From contig NZ_JAFRDR010000009.1 in NCBI RefSeq assembly GCF_017377795.1, forward strand, positions 124,001 through 188,000: DNA of 64,000 bases, read 5' to 3'. This DNA is from Williamsia soli. Lineage in GTDB: Bacteria > Actinomycetota > Actinomycetes > Mycobacteriales > Mycobacteriaceae. A program made the translations under genes and the position numbers. This document shows positions 1 through 9,026 of this stretch, piece after piece. Numbering within the stretch: the stretch's first letter is position 1; every line of letters begins with the position of its first letter. The notes beneath the pieces were generated by a model. The model was given only the letters and a program-made list of their open reading frames with translations, was not told where the DNA came from and searched no databases.

Positions 1-198
1 CTTCATCCCAGTCAGGTGAACGGCCCGCGGCGGCGTGATTCTGCATCTTCGGCACACCTCCTCGAGCTCCGTGACCCGACCCTTCGATTCTCGCCGCGTT
101 TGCCGGATGGAGTTCGCGTTTGGCGGATCGCGGCTTGGCCGCCGGGTCGCAATAGTGTTCTACACCACATTCTGGCGATCCGAAAGGAGGCGTTATCA
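1..198. other. Left-edge non-coding stretch and leader of the monooxygenase pair
   Basis: No convincing coding sequence is seen; the overlapping reading frames lack family signatures. A short palindrome GTGTTCTACAC (155-165) lies about 35 nt before the flavin reductase start and could be an operator. A strong ribosome-binding site AAAGGAGG follows at 183-190. The regulator of the downstream operon, if adjacent, lies outside the window. Confidence 0.4.
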
Positions 199-777
199 AT
201 GGACAAAGGCAGCGTGCGAAACATTTTCGGCCAGTTTGCCAGTGGCGTCACGGTCATCACCTGCACAAACGCCGACGGTGAACCCCACGGGGCCACGGTC
301 ACCGCGTTCACCGCGATCTCGATGCAACCGCGTTTGTGCCAGGTCACCATGACCCGAAAGTCGAAGGCATGCGGGTTTCTCAGCGGCGCACCGTTCGCGG
401 TGAACATTCTCGCGGCCGACCAGGTGGACATCGCCATGCATTTCGCAGGCCGCCCAGGCGAGCCCGGTCCGGTCTGGGCGGACGGACCCACCGCTCCCGT
501 CCTGTGCGGGGCGGCCGCCACACTGTCCTGCACGTCCTGGGCAGAGTACGACGGCGGTGATCACCTCATCTTCATCGGCGAGATCGTCGATGCCGAAACC
601 ACCGACAAGAAGCCGCTGCTCTACTACCGCAGCGCTTTTCACGACCTCGGACCGACATCGGCCAGCTCGGCATGGCTGGGATCGATGGACGACCCACATC
701 GCGGATGGTTCGACGCCGACACCAGCTTCGTTCCCCTACATCTCAATTCAGCTCACCTGAACCCAACCCCTCGATAA
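199..777 (+). CDS. Flavin reductase component of a two-component monooxygenase (HpaC/PheA2-like)
   Basis: 192-residue flavin:NAD(P)H reductase-like protein that would supply reduced flavin to the oxygenase encoded 10 nt downstream. Family features are [10 protein letters not shown] near the N-terminus, the flavin-binding stretch [16 protein letters not shown], the [13 protein letters not shown] segment and [12 protein letters not shown] near the C-terminus. Length matches the usual 160-190 residues. The ATG at 199 is chosen over an upstream frame extension because AAAGGAGG precedes it and the extension has no family similarity. The small reductase preceding a roughly 540-residue oxygenase resembles actinobacterial phenol or 4-nitrophenol hydroxylase operons. 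NADH versus NADPH and FAD versus FMN use cannot be read from the sequence. Confidence 0.88.
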   Translation: MDKGSVRNIFGQFASGVTVITCTNADGEPHGATVTAFTAISMQPRLCQVTMTRKSKACGFLSGAPFAVNILAADQVDIAMHFAGRPGEPGPVWADGPTAPVLCGAAATLSCTSWAEYDGGDHLIFIGEIVDAETTDKKPLLYYRSAFHDLGPTSASSAWLGSMDDPHRGWFDADTSFVPLHLNSAHLNPTPR

Positions 778-787
778 AGGAGACATC

Positions 788-2410
788 ATGACCACCGTCG
801 AAGACCGCGAGAACGCACCGCTGCAGGTCGATCCCCTGCAGGTGAACCCGGCCGCCGACCACCCGGCCAACCACACCAAGAACTTTGCGTCGCGTCCGAT
901 GACGGGCGATGAGTACATCGAGTCGCTGCGTGACGACCGCGAGATCTGGCTCCACGGCGAACGCGTCAAAGACGTCACCACCCATGTGGCATTCCGCAAC
1001 CCCATCCGGATGACCGCGCGTTTGTACGACTCCATGCACACCGGACCCGACGTCGACAAGGTGACCGTTCCCACCGACACCGGCAACGGCGGCGTGACCA
1101 TGCCGTTCTTCAAGGCCTCGACCAGTTCGGCCGACCTCATCAAAGAGCGCGACGCCATCGCGACCTGGGCCCGCAAGACCTATGGCTGGATGGGACGTTC
1201 ACCCGACTACAAGGCCAGCTTTCTCGGCACCCTGCACGCCAACAAAGAGCTGTATTCACCGTTCCAGGCCAACGCCGAGCGGTGGTACCGCGAGTCGCAG
1301 GAGAAGGTCCTGTACTGGAACCACGCCATCATCAATCCGCCGGTCGACCGTCAGTTGCCGCCCGACGAGGTCGGTGACGTGTTCATGAAGGTGGAGAAGG
1401 AAACCGACGCCGGCCTCATCGTCTCCGGCGCCAAGGTCGTCGCCACCGGGTCCGCAATCACCAACTACAACTTCATCGCACACTACGGATTGCCCATCAA
1501 GAAGAAGCAGTTCGCGCTGATCTGCACGGTGCCGATGGATGCGCCAGGCGTGAAACTGATCTGCCGGTCGTCCTACACCCAGAACGCCGCGGTGATGGGC
1601 ACGCCCTTCGACTACCCGCTGTCGAGTCGGATGGACGAGAACGACACCATCTTCATCTTCGACAAAGTGCTGGTGCCCTGGGAGAACGTCTTCATGTACG
1701 GCGACGTCGAGAAGATCAACGCGTTCTTCCCACAGTCAGGATTCCTGCCGCGCTTCACCTTCCAGGGTTGCACCCGCCTTGCCGTCAAACTCGACTTCAT
1801 CGCGGGCCTGCTGATGAAAGCCCTCGACGCCACCGGGTCCGGAGGGTTTCGTGGCGTGCAAACCAGAGTCGGTGAGGTCATCGGCTGGCGCAACCTGTTC
1901 TGGACCCTCACCGACGCGATGGCCCACAACCCCGAACCGTGGATCGGCGACACCGTCATCCCCAGGCTCGAATACGGCCTCACCTACCGGATGTTCATGA
2001 TGCAGGGCTACCCACGCATCAAGGAGATCATCGAACAAGATGTCGCCTCTGGTTTGATCTACCTGCCGTCGAGTTCCGCCGACTTCAACAGCCCTGACGT
2101 TCGGCCCTACCTCGACAAGTACGTCCGCGGCTCGGACGGTATCACCGCAGTCGATCGCGTCAAAGTGATGAAGGCACTGTGGGATTCGATCGGCTCGGAG
2201 TTCGGGGGACGCCACGAACTGTATGAACGGAACTACTCGGGTAACCACGAGAACGTCAAGGCCGAACTGCTGTTCGCAGCCCAGAACCGTGGCGGCGTGG
2301 ATCAGATGAAGGGTCTCGCCGAACAGTGCCTGGCCGAGTACGACCTCGACGGCTGGACCGTTCCCGACCTCATCGGCAACGACGACGTCAGCTACTTCGG
2401 CAACAAGTAG
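788..2410 (+). CDS. FAD-dependent aromatic hydroxylase, oxygenase component (HpaB/PheA1/NphA1 family)
   Basis: 540 residues, the full length expected for the 4-hydroxyphenylacetate 3-monooxygenase / phenol 2-monooxygenase large subunit. It would ortho-hydroxylate a phenolic substrate using reduced flavin from the upstream reductase. Recognisable segments are [17 protein letters not shown] and the [15 protein letters not shown] block at the N-terminus, the central [21 protein letters not shown] loop, the flavin-site region [15 protein letters not shown] and [27 protein letters not shown] at 776-782 precedes the ATG. Together with gene 1 it forms a compact operon for making a catechol. No ring-cleavage gene is visible in the window. 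Phenol, 4-nitrophenol or 4-hydroxyphenylacetate are all possible substrates, so no gene symbol is assigned. Confidence 0.9.
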   Translation: MTTVEDRENAPLQVDPLQVNPAADHPANHTKNFASRPMTGDEYIESLRDDREIWLHGERVKDVTTHVAFRNPIRMTARLYDSMHTGPDVDKVTVPTDTGNGGVTMPFFKASTSSADLIKERDAIATWARKTYGWMGRSPDYKASFLGTLHANKELYSPFQANAERWYRESQEKVLYWNHAIINPPVDRQLPPDEVGDVFMKVEKETDAGLIVSGAKVVATGSAITNYNFIAHYGLPIKKKQFALICTVPMDAPGVKLICRSSYTQNAAVMGTPFDYPLSSRMDENDTIFIFDKVLVPWENVFMYGDVEKINAFFPQSGFLPRFTFQGCTRLAVKLDFIAGLLMKALDATGSGGFRGVQTRVGEVIGWRNLFWTLTDAMAHNPEPWIGDTVIPRLEYGLTYRMFMMQGYPRIKEIIEQDVASGLIYLPSSSADFNSPDVRPYLDKYVRGSDGITAVDRVKVMKALWDSIGSEFGGRHELYERNYSGNHENVKAELLFAAQNRGGVDQMKGLAEQCLAEYDLDGWTVPDLIGNDDVSYFGNK

Positions 2411-2419
2411 CCGCTTGCG

Positions 2420-2452
2420 CCTGAGGGCGGGGTCACGGGCCTCGCCCTCAGG
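2420..2452 (+). terminator. Stem-loop after the monooxygenase operon
   Basis: CCTGAGGGCG at 2420-2429 pairs perfectly with CGCCCTCAGG at 2443-2452 around a 13-nt loop, 9 nt after the oxygenase stop codon. There is no U-tract, as is common for high-GC actinobacterial terminators. It may insulate the sigma factor gene that starts 25 nt further on. Confidence 0.55.
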
Positions 2453-2477
2453 GGCGTACGGAACTACCATCAACAGC

Positions 2478-3440
2478 ATGGTTTCGCTCGCGGATCGATT
2501 CGAAGCTGAACGCGGACGGCTGCTGGCGGTGGCCTATCGCACCACCGGCAGTCTCGCCGACGCCGAGGATGCCGTGCAGGAGTCGTGGATTCGACTGTCC
2601 CACAGCGATAGCGAACAAATAGACGACCTGGGTGCATGGCTCTCGACGGTCGTCGGCCGGATCTGCCTGGACAGGCTGAAGTCCGCCGCCGCGCGTCGGG
2701 AGCGCTATGTGGGCCAGTGGCTTCCGGAGCCGATCGTGACGCCGTACAGCATCGGGTCCGGCGACCCCCTGCAGTCCGTGATCACCACCGAAGACAGTCG
2801 GTATGCGGCAATGGTTGTCCTGGAAACCCTGAGTCCCGCAATGAGAGTGGCTTTTGTCATGCACGACGGGTTCGCTGTGCCGTTCGCCGAGGTCGCGGAG
2901 ATCTTGGGCATCGAGGTGCCCGCCGCCCGACAACTCGCCTCCCGTGCCCGGCGGATCGTCGCGACCGCACCGGCCCCGGTACCGGACTCCGAACAAGCCG
3001 AGGCCATCGGTCGCCTGGTTACGGCGTTGCTGTCCGGTGATATGGATGCTGTTGTCGCAGCGCTTGATCCCGAGGCGATGATCGTCGGCGACGCGAACCG
3101 CACTGCGCCGACCGCCGTCAAACCGATCCGAGGCGCTGTCGGTGTCGCCCGATTCTTGTTCGGCCTGGTGCGGCGGTACGACGGTGCCGACACCCTGACC
3201 GACCAGATCCCGGTCCGGATCAACGGCGAACTCGGGTCGTACAGCAGCGGGTGGGAGGCCCTCGGCGGCCGCCGGGCCTCACCTCCCCGCGCCATCAGCT
3301 ACGTCGTCAAAGAAGGTCGTGTGGCGGCCATCTACGACATCGCTGATCCGGCCAAACTTGCTGCGATACAGCCAGATCAGCTCGTCGAACCCGCCTCATC
3401 GGCCCACGGCACCCGGCAGGAGTCGGTGGAGAAGCCCTGA
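2478..3440 (+). CDS. sigJ: ECF41-type sigma factor with C-terminal SnoaL-like domain
   Basis: 320-residue extracytoplasmic-function sigma factor. Region sigma2 starts at FEAERGRLLAVAYRTTGSLADAEDAVQES, a conserved WLPEP motif sits in the linker (QWLPEPIV), sigma4 includes FAEVAEILGIEVPAARQLASRARR, and about 120 C-terminal residues form a SnoaL-like domain. WLPEP plus the fused domain is diagnostic of group ECF41 (SigJ of mycobacteria), where the extension controls activity without an anti-sigma factor. The DGGGR-type motif usual in that domain is not evident; the equivalent stretch reads VGDANRTAPTAVKPIRG. The ATG at 2478 is used because earlier codons lack similarity. It converges with the CMD gene typical of ECF41 loci, with 64 bp of 3-prime overlap. 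Confidence 0.87.
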   Translation: MVSLADRFEAERGRLLAVAYRTTGSLADAEDAVQESWIRLSHSDSEQIDDLGAWLSTVVGRICLDRLKSAAARRERYVGQWLPEPIVTPYSIGSGDPLQSVITTEDSRYAAMVVLETLSPAMRVAFVMHDGFAVPFAEVAEILGIEVPAARQLASRARRIVATAPAPVPDSEQAEAIGRLVTALLSGDMDAVVAALDPEAMIVGDANRTAPTAVKPIRGAVGVARFLFGLVRRYDGADTLTDQIPVRINGELGSYSSGWEALGGRRASPPRAISYVVKEGRVAAIYDIADPAKLAAIQPDQLVEPASSAHGTRQESVEKP

Positions 3441-3961
3441 TCGGTGATGCCCAGCGCTGCGTTGACCCGGGCGCGCTGGTTCTCCAGCCCGATCTGGTAG
3501 GTGACCTCGATGACACCCTTGTTCCCGAACCGTTCCTGAAGATCGGCGACCTGCTCGTCCGTCGCCGTCATCGGCGTCGCGGTCATCGCATCCGCGTAGG
3601 CGATCACGGCGCGTTCGTCGTCGCTGTACAGCGGTGAGGTCTGATAGTCGGCGATGTGTTCGAGTCGATCGACATCGAGATCATCGAGACGCTGCAACAT
3701 GGCCCCGAAGTCCACGCACCACGAGCAGCCGACGGTCCAGGCCACGCGATACACCGCGATTTCCCGGATGTTCGCGGGCAACGCCGTCGACGCCTTCTCG
3801 ACCGCGGTCTCGCTGACCCCGAAAGCCATCAACAAGCCGGGGTGATGCGCGTACACCGCCATCGGCTCAGGCACCGAACCGAATCTGCGGGCCGCGTATC
3901 GATAGGTTCCCCTGACCATGAAGCCCGCCTGACCTGGAGTTACTGCCGGAATCCGTGCCAC
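3377..3961 (-). CDS. Carboxymuconolactone decarboxylase / AhpD-like protein, ECF41 partner
   Basis: 194 residues. The CSWCVDFG motif (CxxC) within REIAVYRVAWTVGCSWCVDFG is the redox-active core of AhpD/CMD-like proteins, so a peroxidase-like or thiol redox role is likely. Helices with YSDDERAVIAYADAMTATP fit the family. The start is GTG at 3961, preceded by GGGAGGAG (3968-3975). In known ECF41 loci the sigma factor activates an adjacent CMD, oxidoreductase or epimerase gene from a conserved promoter; a matching promoter lies upstream here at 4008-4034. The last 64 bp overlap the 3-prime end of the convergent sigma gene, which is unusually long. Confidence 0.85.
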   Translation of the reverse strand: MARIPAVTPGQAGFMVRGTYRYAARRFGSVPEPMAVYAHHPGLLMAFGVSETAVEKASTALPANIREIAVYRVAWTVGCSWCVDFGAMLQRLDDLDVDRLEHIADYQTSPLYSDDERAVIAYADAMTATPMTATDEQVADLQERFGNKGVIEVTYQIGLENQRARVNAALGITDQGFSTDSCRVPWADEAGSTS

Positions 3962-4007
3962 TGTGTGCTCCTCCCTGTGCCGACGCCGGATGCGCCGCTA
4001 CCAGGGA

Positions 4008-4034
4008 GACGAGACAGCTCGCCGAAACGTGACA
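4008..4034 (-). promoter_or_regulatory. Putative ECF41-dependent promoter of the CMD gene
   Basis: On the minus strand TGTCAC (4029-4034) is followed after exactly 17 nt by CGTC (4008-4011). This matches the published ECF41 target pattern (TGTCACA, 16-nt spacer, CGTC) except for the seventh base. It lies 46 nt before the CMD start codon and just past the stop of the monooxygenase gene. Position, spacing and neighbouring ECF41 sigma gene all agree. Confidence 0.75.
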
Positions 4035-4053
4035 GCCGATCCCGCCGTTGGGC

Positions 4054-5550
4054 TCAGCTGACCGGAAGGTCCACCCAGTCCGGAGCCCAGACCCGCTCGT
4101 AATGGTACGGGTCGAACGTCCCGTTGCGGTCGCGGAAGGACTGCCCGGTACCCGGCCACAGCAGCGTGAGCCGGCGGCTGAGTGGATCGAGATACCAACT
4201 GCTGCAGCCACTGAGCCAGACCGTCGACGCGCTACGCTCGTCGATCTCCCGGGTGTAGGCCTGTTCGGCCGCTGCCATCACCTCGAGGGCGATCGGGCCA
4301 CCCGCGGTCAGGTGATCCATTGCACCGAGCACGTAGTCGATCTGCGTCTCGATCATGAAGATCGCCGAGTTGTGGCCCAGCGCGGCGTTGGGCCCGTCCA
4401 GTACGAACATGTTCGGGTAACCGCTGACGGCGGTCGACGCGTACGACACCATGCCCGCCTGCCAGTGCTCCGAGAGGCGTTCCCCGCCGACACCCACGAT
4501 CCTGGTGGCGAACTCCGGGCGCGCGGCCTCGAATCCCGTCGCCAACACCACCGTGTCCAGCTCGAACGACTTTCCACTGGCGGCCACTGCCCGCGATCCA
4601 TCGAACTTCGCCAGCGCCGACGGCTCGAGCGTGACGTGCGGTCTGGTCATGGTCGGGAAGAACTCGTCGCTGAGCAGTATTCGCTTGCAACCGATTTCGT
4701 AGTGCGGAGTGAGGTCGGCGCGCAGACCGGGGTCGCTCACCTGCGAGTGGAGATGACCGAGCGCGCGGTCGCGGATCTCGTCGATGGCAGGGTGCAGACC
4801 GCGTCTCTGGGCGAACGCCTTGTCGGCCTCCTCGAACAATTCCGCCCGCAACCGATCCGCATTCGCCTTGACGCGCAGATGTTCTCGCTCGGCGGGGCTG
4901 TATTCCCGATCACCGCGTGGGACGACGTAGGGCGCCGAGCGCGAGAAGACCACCAACTCCCCTGCCCGCCGTGCGAGCTCCGGAACGAGCTGAACCGATG
5001 AGGCACCGGTCCCCACCACTCCGACGCGGGCGCCGTCGATCGGCGCCTGACTGTCCCACTGAGCGGTGTGAAAGACCTTGCCGGGGAACGATTCGACGCC
5101 GTCGAACTCCGGCACCATGGGGTTCGCCAGGCGCCCGACGGCGACGACGAGCACCCGCGCGCGCAGCTCGCCGGCGGTGCTCGACACCGACCAGCAGAGT
5201 TCGTCGGGCAACCAGCGGGTCTCGGTGACGTCGACGTTCAAGTGCAGGTGGGGACGGATTCCCTCGTCGGTGGCCGCCTGCTCGAGATAGTTGTGGATCG
5301 CGGCGCCTTCGGCGAACAGAGAATCCCAATCCCCCGGTGGCCGGAACGAGTACGAGTACACGTGCGCAGGCACGTCACAGGAGACGCCCGGATACCTGTT
5401 GTCGCGCCAGGTGCCGCCCACGGAGTCACCACGTTCGAGAATCACGAAGCTCTCGCTTCCGCGTCTGGCGGTACGGATGGCCATACCCAGTCCGGCGAAT
5501 CCGGCGCCGACGATCGCGACGTCGACGTACTCGGGCAACGGCCCGCTCAC
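4054..5550 (-). CDS. FAD/NADPH-dependent flavin monooxygenase, Baeyer-Villiger type
   Basis: 498 residues with both Rossmann motifs: GAGFAG (15-20) for FAD and GVVGTGASSVQ (177-187) for NADPH. Between them lies the Baeyer-Villiger fingerprint FPGKVFHTAQW (155-165; FxGxxxHxxxW). GGTWRDNRYPGVSCDVPAH (45-63) is also typical. It would insert oxygen next to a ketone, or oxidise a related carbonyl or heteroatom; the substrate is unknown. Length is in the usual 480-550 range. The start codon overlaps the stop of the upstream CofH-like gene by 4 nt (ATGA type), which implies translational coupling and a joint role. Confidence 0.87.
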   Translation of the reverse strand: MSGPLPEYVDVAIVGAGFAGLGMAIRTARRGSESFVILERGDSVGGTWRDNRYPGVSCDVPAHVYSYSFRPPGDWDSLFAEGAAIHNYLEQAATDEGIRPHLHLNVDVTETRWLPDELCWSVSSTAGELRARVLVVAVGRLANPMVPEFDGVESFPGKVFHTAQWDSQAPIDGARVGVVGTGASSVQLVPELARRAGELVVFSRSAPYVVPRGDREYSPAEREHLRVKANADRLRAELFEEADKAFAQRRGLHPAIDEIRDRALGHLHSQVSDPGLRADLTPHYEIGCKRILLSDEFFPTMTRPHVTLEPSALAKFDGSRAVAASGKSFELDTVVLATGFEAARPEFATRIVGVGGERLSEHWQAGMVSYASTAVSGYPNMFVLDGPNAALGHNSAIFMIETQIDYVLGAMDHLTAGGPIALEVMAAAEQAYTREIDERSASTVWLSGCSSWYLDPLSRRLTLLWPGTGQSFRDRNGTFDPYHYERVWAPDWVDLPVS

Positions 5551-6665
5551 GCGAACACTTTCTGGAGCACGGTCTGTCGCTCGTCGGGGGCGGTCTCGTA
5601 CAGAGTGGTGCGCTGACGTGTTGTCCGACCCAGCGCCGCGGCCAGCTCACCTACATGAGCGGGCACCAGTTGCCTCCCACTCTCGGGTCCGGCGTCCGGC
5701 CTCAGGCTGCCGTCGATCAGGACGCCTCCGACGTCGTCGGCACCGCCGCGCAGCACGGCCTCCAGCGCGACGTCATCGAGTTTGGTCCACGCGGCCTGCA
5801 GGTGATCGATGGCGCCGACGGTCAGCAGCCGAGCCACCGCGTGCAGGGCCCGCGTCTCGTCCAACGAGGGTCCGCGCACCGCTTGGGCGCGCAGATGCGG
5901 CGGAGCGTTCTCGGGGAGCAGCGGCATCAGAATCAATTCGGTGAACCCACCGGTGCGGCGTTGGATGTCGACGAGCAGTCGCAGGTGCGCGATCTGCTGC
6001 GCCGGTTGTTCGACATGGCCGTACAGCATCGTCGCGGTCGATCGGAGACCGACGTCGTGCGCAGTGGTGATGGTCTCGACCCACTCCGCCACCGACAGTC
6101 CACCCGGGGACAGGACTTCCCGCACCTCGTCGTCGAGCACCTGCGCGGCGGTACCCGGCACCGTCCCGACACCGACGTCGCGTGCCGCCTCCAGGAATTC
6201 GCGGGGCGTGACGCCCAGCCTTTCCGCCGCGTCCCGGACCTCGGGCACCCGGTAGGCATGCACGTGCAGATCGGGGGCCGTGGCTCTGATCCTCCGGACC
6301 AATTCGAGATAGGCATCTGCCGGCTCGGACTGCGGCACCGGCCCCTGCATGCAGATCTCGGTCGCACCGAGCGTCCAGGCCTCGGCGACGAGATCCTCCA
6401 GCGACGCCGCTGCGGCCGACCCGACCACCGCACCGGTTTCCAGATTGCGGTTGGCCACGAACGTCAGCTCGTCGCCGACCACGTCGCGACGGGCAGAATC
6501 GGCGACGGCGCAGAGTTCATCCAGCTCAGCGCCCTGAGCACCCAACAGGGTGGCCCATTGCCCATCGTCGAGCGACGACGGGTCGGCCAGGAGCGAGCGC
6601 AGCACCGGCGCCACCTGATCCCCGGGTAGCCGACTGTCTTCGGCCCAGGAACTTCGCAACGTCAT
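5547..6665 (-). CDS. CofH/FbiC-like protein lacking the radical-SAM cysteine motif
   Basis: 372 residues resembling the CofH half of F420 FO synthase (FbiC). Conserved landmarks are LTFVANRN (68-74), EAWTLGATEICMQG (95-108), DLHVHAYRVPEV, GVGTVPGTAAQVLDDEVREVL and STATMLYGHVEQP. In CofH the NRN motif is followed by a CxxxCxxC loop that binds the 4Fe-4S cluster. Here NRN is followed directly by LETGAVVGSAAAASLEDLV; the only cysteines in the protein are C52 and C105. It therefore cannot bind a canonical cluster and is unlikely to make FO. It is translationally coupled to the downstream monooxygenase, so it may be a repurposed TIM-barrel enzyme in that pathway. Family assignment is by motif recognition. 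Confidence 0.7.
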   Translation of the reverse strand: MTLRSSWAEDSRLPGDQVAPVLRSLLADPSSLDDGQWATLLGAQGAELDELCAVADSARRDVVGDELTFVANRNLETGAVVGSAAAASLEDLVAEAWTLGATEICMQGPVPQSEPADAYLELVRRIRATAPDLHVHAYRVPEVRDAAERLGVTPREFLEAARDVGVGTVPGTAAQVLDDEVREVLSPGGLSVAEWVETITTAHDVGLRSTATMLYGHVEQPAQQIAHLRLLVDIQRRTGGFTELILMPLLPENAPPHLRAQAVRGPSLDETRALHAVARLLTVGAIDHLQAAWTKLDDVALEAVLRGGADDVGGVLIDGSLRPDAGPESGRQLVPAHVGELAAALGRTTRQRTTLYETAPDERQTVLQKVFA

Positions 6666-6732
6666 CCCACGACTCTAGATCGAGCCACGCGCAGCCTTCG
6701 TCCAAGTGCCCTGATACGCACCTACCAGGAGC

Positions 6733-7584
6733 TCACAGCGCTTCGTCGACCCAGGCGTCGAAGGACTGCCAGCCCACTTCGGGATAACTCTCCCGGAGAC
6801 CGGACAGGTCGGCGGAATACCCGGTTGCCGCGAGAAACCCGAACATCGCCCGCATGTCCGGGGACTCGATCTGGGACGGATCGCCACTGTGTAGCCGCAC
6901 CTCTCGCCCCAGGCGGCGACTCAAGGACGCGGCCATCTGCGTCGGCGTCGGGTTGTCGGAGGCGATGTCGATGCGCACACCGAGGAAACGCTGCGGATCG
7001 GCGAACACGGTTGCGACGAACTCACCGAGATCGCGACGCGACAACTGCTGCAGAGGGACGTCCGGCGGCACAGGCAAGTCCAGTACCCCCTGCTTGACCT
7101 GGTCGATGCCGCCGAGCAGATTGTCGTAGAAGTACGTCGGTCCGACGATCGTGTGCGCAATCCCGGACGCAGCCAGTTCGGCCTCCACGATCACCTTGCT
7201 CTCGAAGTGCGGGACCCCGGTGTGCTGGTCGGCACTGGCGACGGACGAAAACACCAGATGTCCGACGCCCGCGCTCGACGCGGCCTCGATGATCGAGCGC
7301 CCCTGCGTCACCTCTTCCTCCGGACCGCGCTCGAACGGGGTCGTCAGGGCGAACACGCCGGCGGCACCCGCGAACGCGGCGGCCAGTGATTGCGCATCAT
7401 CGAGATCGGCCGCGGCCAGCGCTGCACCACGCTCGGCCAGTCGGAGCGCACCTGCCGAATCCGGCCGCCGCACCACAGCCCGGACCGCCAGGCCCCGGCT
7501 CAGCAAGGCTGCCGCGACGGCGCCGCCCTGCGCGCCGGTCGCCCCGATCACCACGTATGTCCCTGATTGATCGAAAGTCGTCAC
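6733..7584 (-). CDS. NmrA-family NAD(P)-binding protein
   Basis: 283 residues. The N-terminal TYVVIGATGAQGGAVAAALLSRG is the NAD(P) Rossmann motif (GxxGxxG) of atypical SDRs of the NmrA/NmrA-like group. GVGHLVFSSVASAD and HFESKVIVEAELAASGIAHTIVGPTYFYDN are also characteristic; the catalytic Tyr-xxx-Lys of classical SDRs is not preserved as such (HFESK is present). Such proteins act either as reductases or as redox sensors. It follows the CofH-like/monooxygenase pair on the same strand across 67 nt, so co-transcription is possible but unproven. Confidence 0.82.
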   Translation of the reverse strand: MTTFDQSGTYVVIGATGAQGGAVAAALLSRGLAVRAVVRRPDSAGALRLAERGAALAAADLDDAQSLAAAFAGAAGVFALTTPFERGPEEEVTQGRSIIEAASSAGVGHLVFSSVASADQHTGVPHFESKVIVEAELAASGIAHTIVGPTYFYDNLLGGIDQVKQGVLDLPVPPDVPLQQLSRRDLGEFVATVFADPQRFLGVRIDIASDNPTPTQMAASLSRRLGREVRLHSGDPSQIESPDMRAMFGFLAATGYSADLSGLRESYPEVGWQSFDAWVDEAL

Positions 7585-7657
7585 CCCACGACTGTGCCAT
7601 CAGCTGGGAGACCGTGAGCGGCCGGCCAGAGTCGCGCAGGCCTACTCGTCACCTGCG

Positions 7658-8317
7658 TCAGGTCGGCGCAGAGAGGGATATCCCGACGAGGCGACGTCTC
7701 ACCTCGAACCCCAGTGACTCGTAGAGTCCGATGGCCGGATTCGTCTCGACAGCGTGCAGGAAGACCTGCTCACCCCTCGCGTTGATGTGATGTACGAGGG
7801 TACGAATCAGCCGCACCGACAACCCTTTGCCGCGATGCTCGGGCGCGGTGCAGATGGCACTGATCTCGGTCCAGCCCGGCGCCCGCATCCGTTCCCCGGC
7901 CATCGCGACCAGTTGTCCTTCGGCGCGCAGACCGTAGTAGTTGCCGAGTTCGATCGTGCGGTCGAGGAACGGGCCGGGTTTCGTCAGCGCTGTGAGCGCG
8001 AGGATCTCGGGGACGTCCGCATACGTCAGTTGCTCCACCTCGGGGTCGAGGGCACCTGCGACATCACGCGCGACCATCTGGACCAGCCCCAGACTCTGCG
8101 ACACAGCGGGGATCGACGGGGTCAGTGGCGACGGCGCGAAGACGATCGCGTGCCCCGCCCCGATCAGCGCCAGCGCGTTCGCCCAATCCTGCGATGTCGG
8201 ATCCGCCGGCACAGCCATGAAGGGCGAGACATCAGCCGGGTAACGCTGCACCCGGCCCGCCTTCTCGGCGAGGTGCGCGTGAAAGCCGTTGAGGGAAGCC
8301 GCTACCGGATCATCCAA
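7658..8317 (-). CDS. GNAT-family N-acetyltransferase
   Basis: 219 residues. The C-terminal half carries the GNAT acetyl-CoA motif ICTAPEHRGKGLSVRLIRTLVHHI (Q/RxxGxG/A type) followed by the FLHAVETNPAIGLYESLGFEVRRRL segment typical of FR47-like acetyltransferases. The N-terminal half is an extra domain of about 100 residues often found in this subgroup. The acceptor substrate cannot be inferred. Ten nt separate it from the upstream gene at 8328-9026 on the same strand. Confidence 0.82.
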   Translation of the reverse strand: MDDPVAASLNGFHAHLAEKAGRVQRYPADVSPFMAVPADPTSQDWANALALIGAGHAIVFAPSPLTPSIPAVSQSLGLVQMVARDVAGALDPEVEQLTYADVPEILALTALTKPGPFLDRTIELGNYYGLRAEGQLVAMAGERMRAPGWTEISAICTAPEHRGKGLSVRLIRTLVHHINARGEQVFLHAVETNPAIGLYESLGFEVRRRLVGISLSAPT

Positions 8318-8327
8318 TACGTGCGGA

Positions 8328-9026
8328 TCAGAAGAAGAAATAGTCTTGCCTCGTCACACTGAATCCCTTGCCGCTGCTGTCCTGCCGGCAACTGACTCCC
8401 GTAGATTCGCCCACGGCACAGGTGAATCCGAACGCGGTCACCTGATTTCCGTACGGGAAGACGTGCTTGCCGATCTCGGGTCTGTCGAGGAGTTTCTCCG
8501 ATCCCGCAGACAGTGTCGCGAGCTCGGTGTTCCCCGCTTCGTCAACCGAGATCGCGTTGACCGTCTGCCCGTTGATGAGCTTTTCGCCCCGCGGCGCCGT
8601 GCACGTGGCACGCGCGGCATCGATGTAACACATGAAATTGCCCGTCGGACTCGACAACCGGCACAGTCCGTTTGTCTGGCACAGGCCCGGCGAGAGCGGC
8701 GCGTTGTCGAACAGTCCGGCCGAGGAGCGAGTGGGTTTCGTCGTCGTGGTCGCCGGGGTGGTGGACGACTGGCTCGGGGTGACAGCGGGACTCTGCGGAG
8801 TCGATGCAGGGGTCTGGACCACCGTGACCGTGGATTTCCCGCGGTTCGCGGTCCCGTCGTTTTCCATGACGATCCCGATGGCGACGACCGCCAGGCCGAC
8901 GGTCACGAGCACGGCGAGTGCGATCAGCAGACCTATCACCACACGCGAAGGACCCCGCGGCGGCGGTTCCGGTTGCGGCACCGGGTACGGCGAGGTCATA
9001 GGTTTGCCCTTCTGCTCATCGGTCAC
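8328..9026 (-). CDS. Membrane-anchored secreted protein with Cys-rich SPTGN-type domain
   Basis: 232 residues: a Pro-rich cytoplasmic N-terminus, one membrane segment (VVIGLLIALAVLVTVGLAVVAIGIVM), a Ser/Thr/Pro linker, and an exported domain with several cysteines. Motifs are LSSPTGNFMCYI, GFTCAVGESTGVSCR and SGKGFSVTRQDYFFF. The terminal (I/V)xC(x)n TGxGFxxSxxxxxx pattern is the same as in the proteins at 43325-44371 and in the pseudogene at 58620-58984, so it is a distant paralog. Function is unknown; an extracellular binding or cell-envelope role is likely from topology. It diverges from the ClC gene. Confidence 0.6.
   Translation of the reverse strand: MTDEQKGKPMTSPYPVPQPEPPPRGPSRVVIGLLIALAVLVTVGLAVVAIGIVMENDGTANRGKSTVTVVQTPASTPQSPAVTPSQSSTTPATTTTKPTRSSAGLFDNAPLSPGLCQTNGLCRLSSPTGNFMCYIDAARATCTAPRGEKLINGQTVNAISVDEAGNTELATLSAGSEKLLDRPEIGKHVFPYGNQVTAFGFTCAVGESTGVSCRQDSSGKGFSVTRQDYFFF

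Noticed and set aside
5337-6629. 430-codon plus-strand frame opposite the monooxygenase and CofH-like genes
   Set aside because: It spans two genes on the other strand that have clear motifs and is Arg-rich without any domain.
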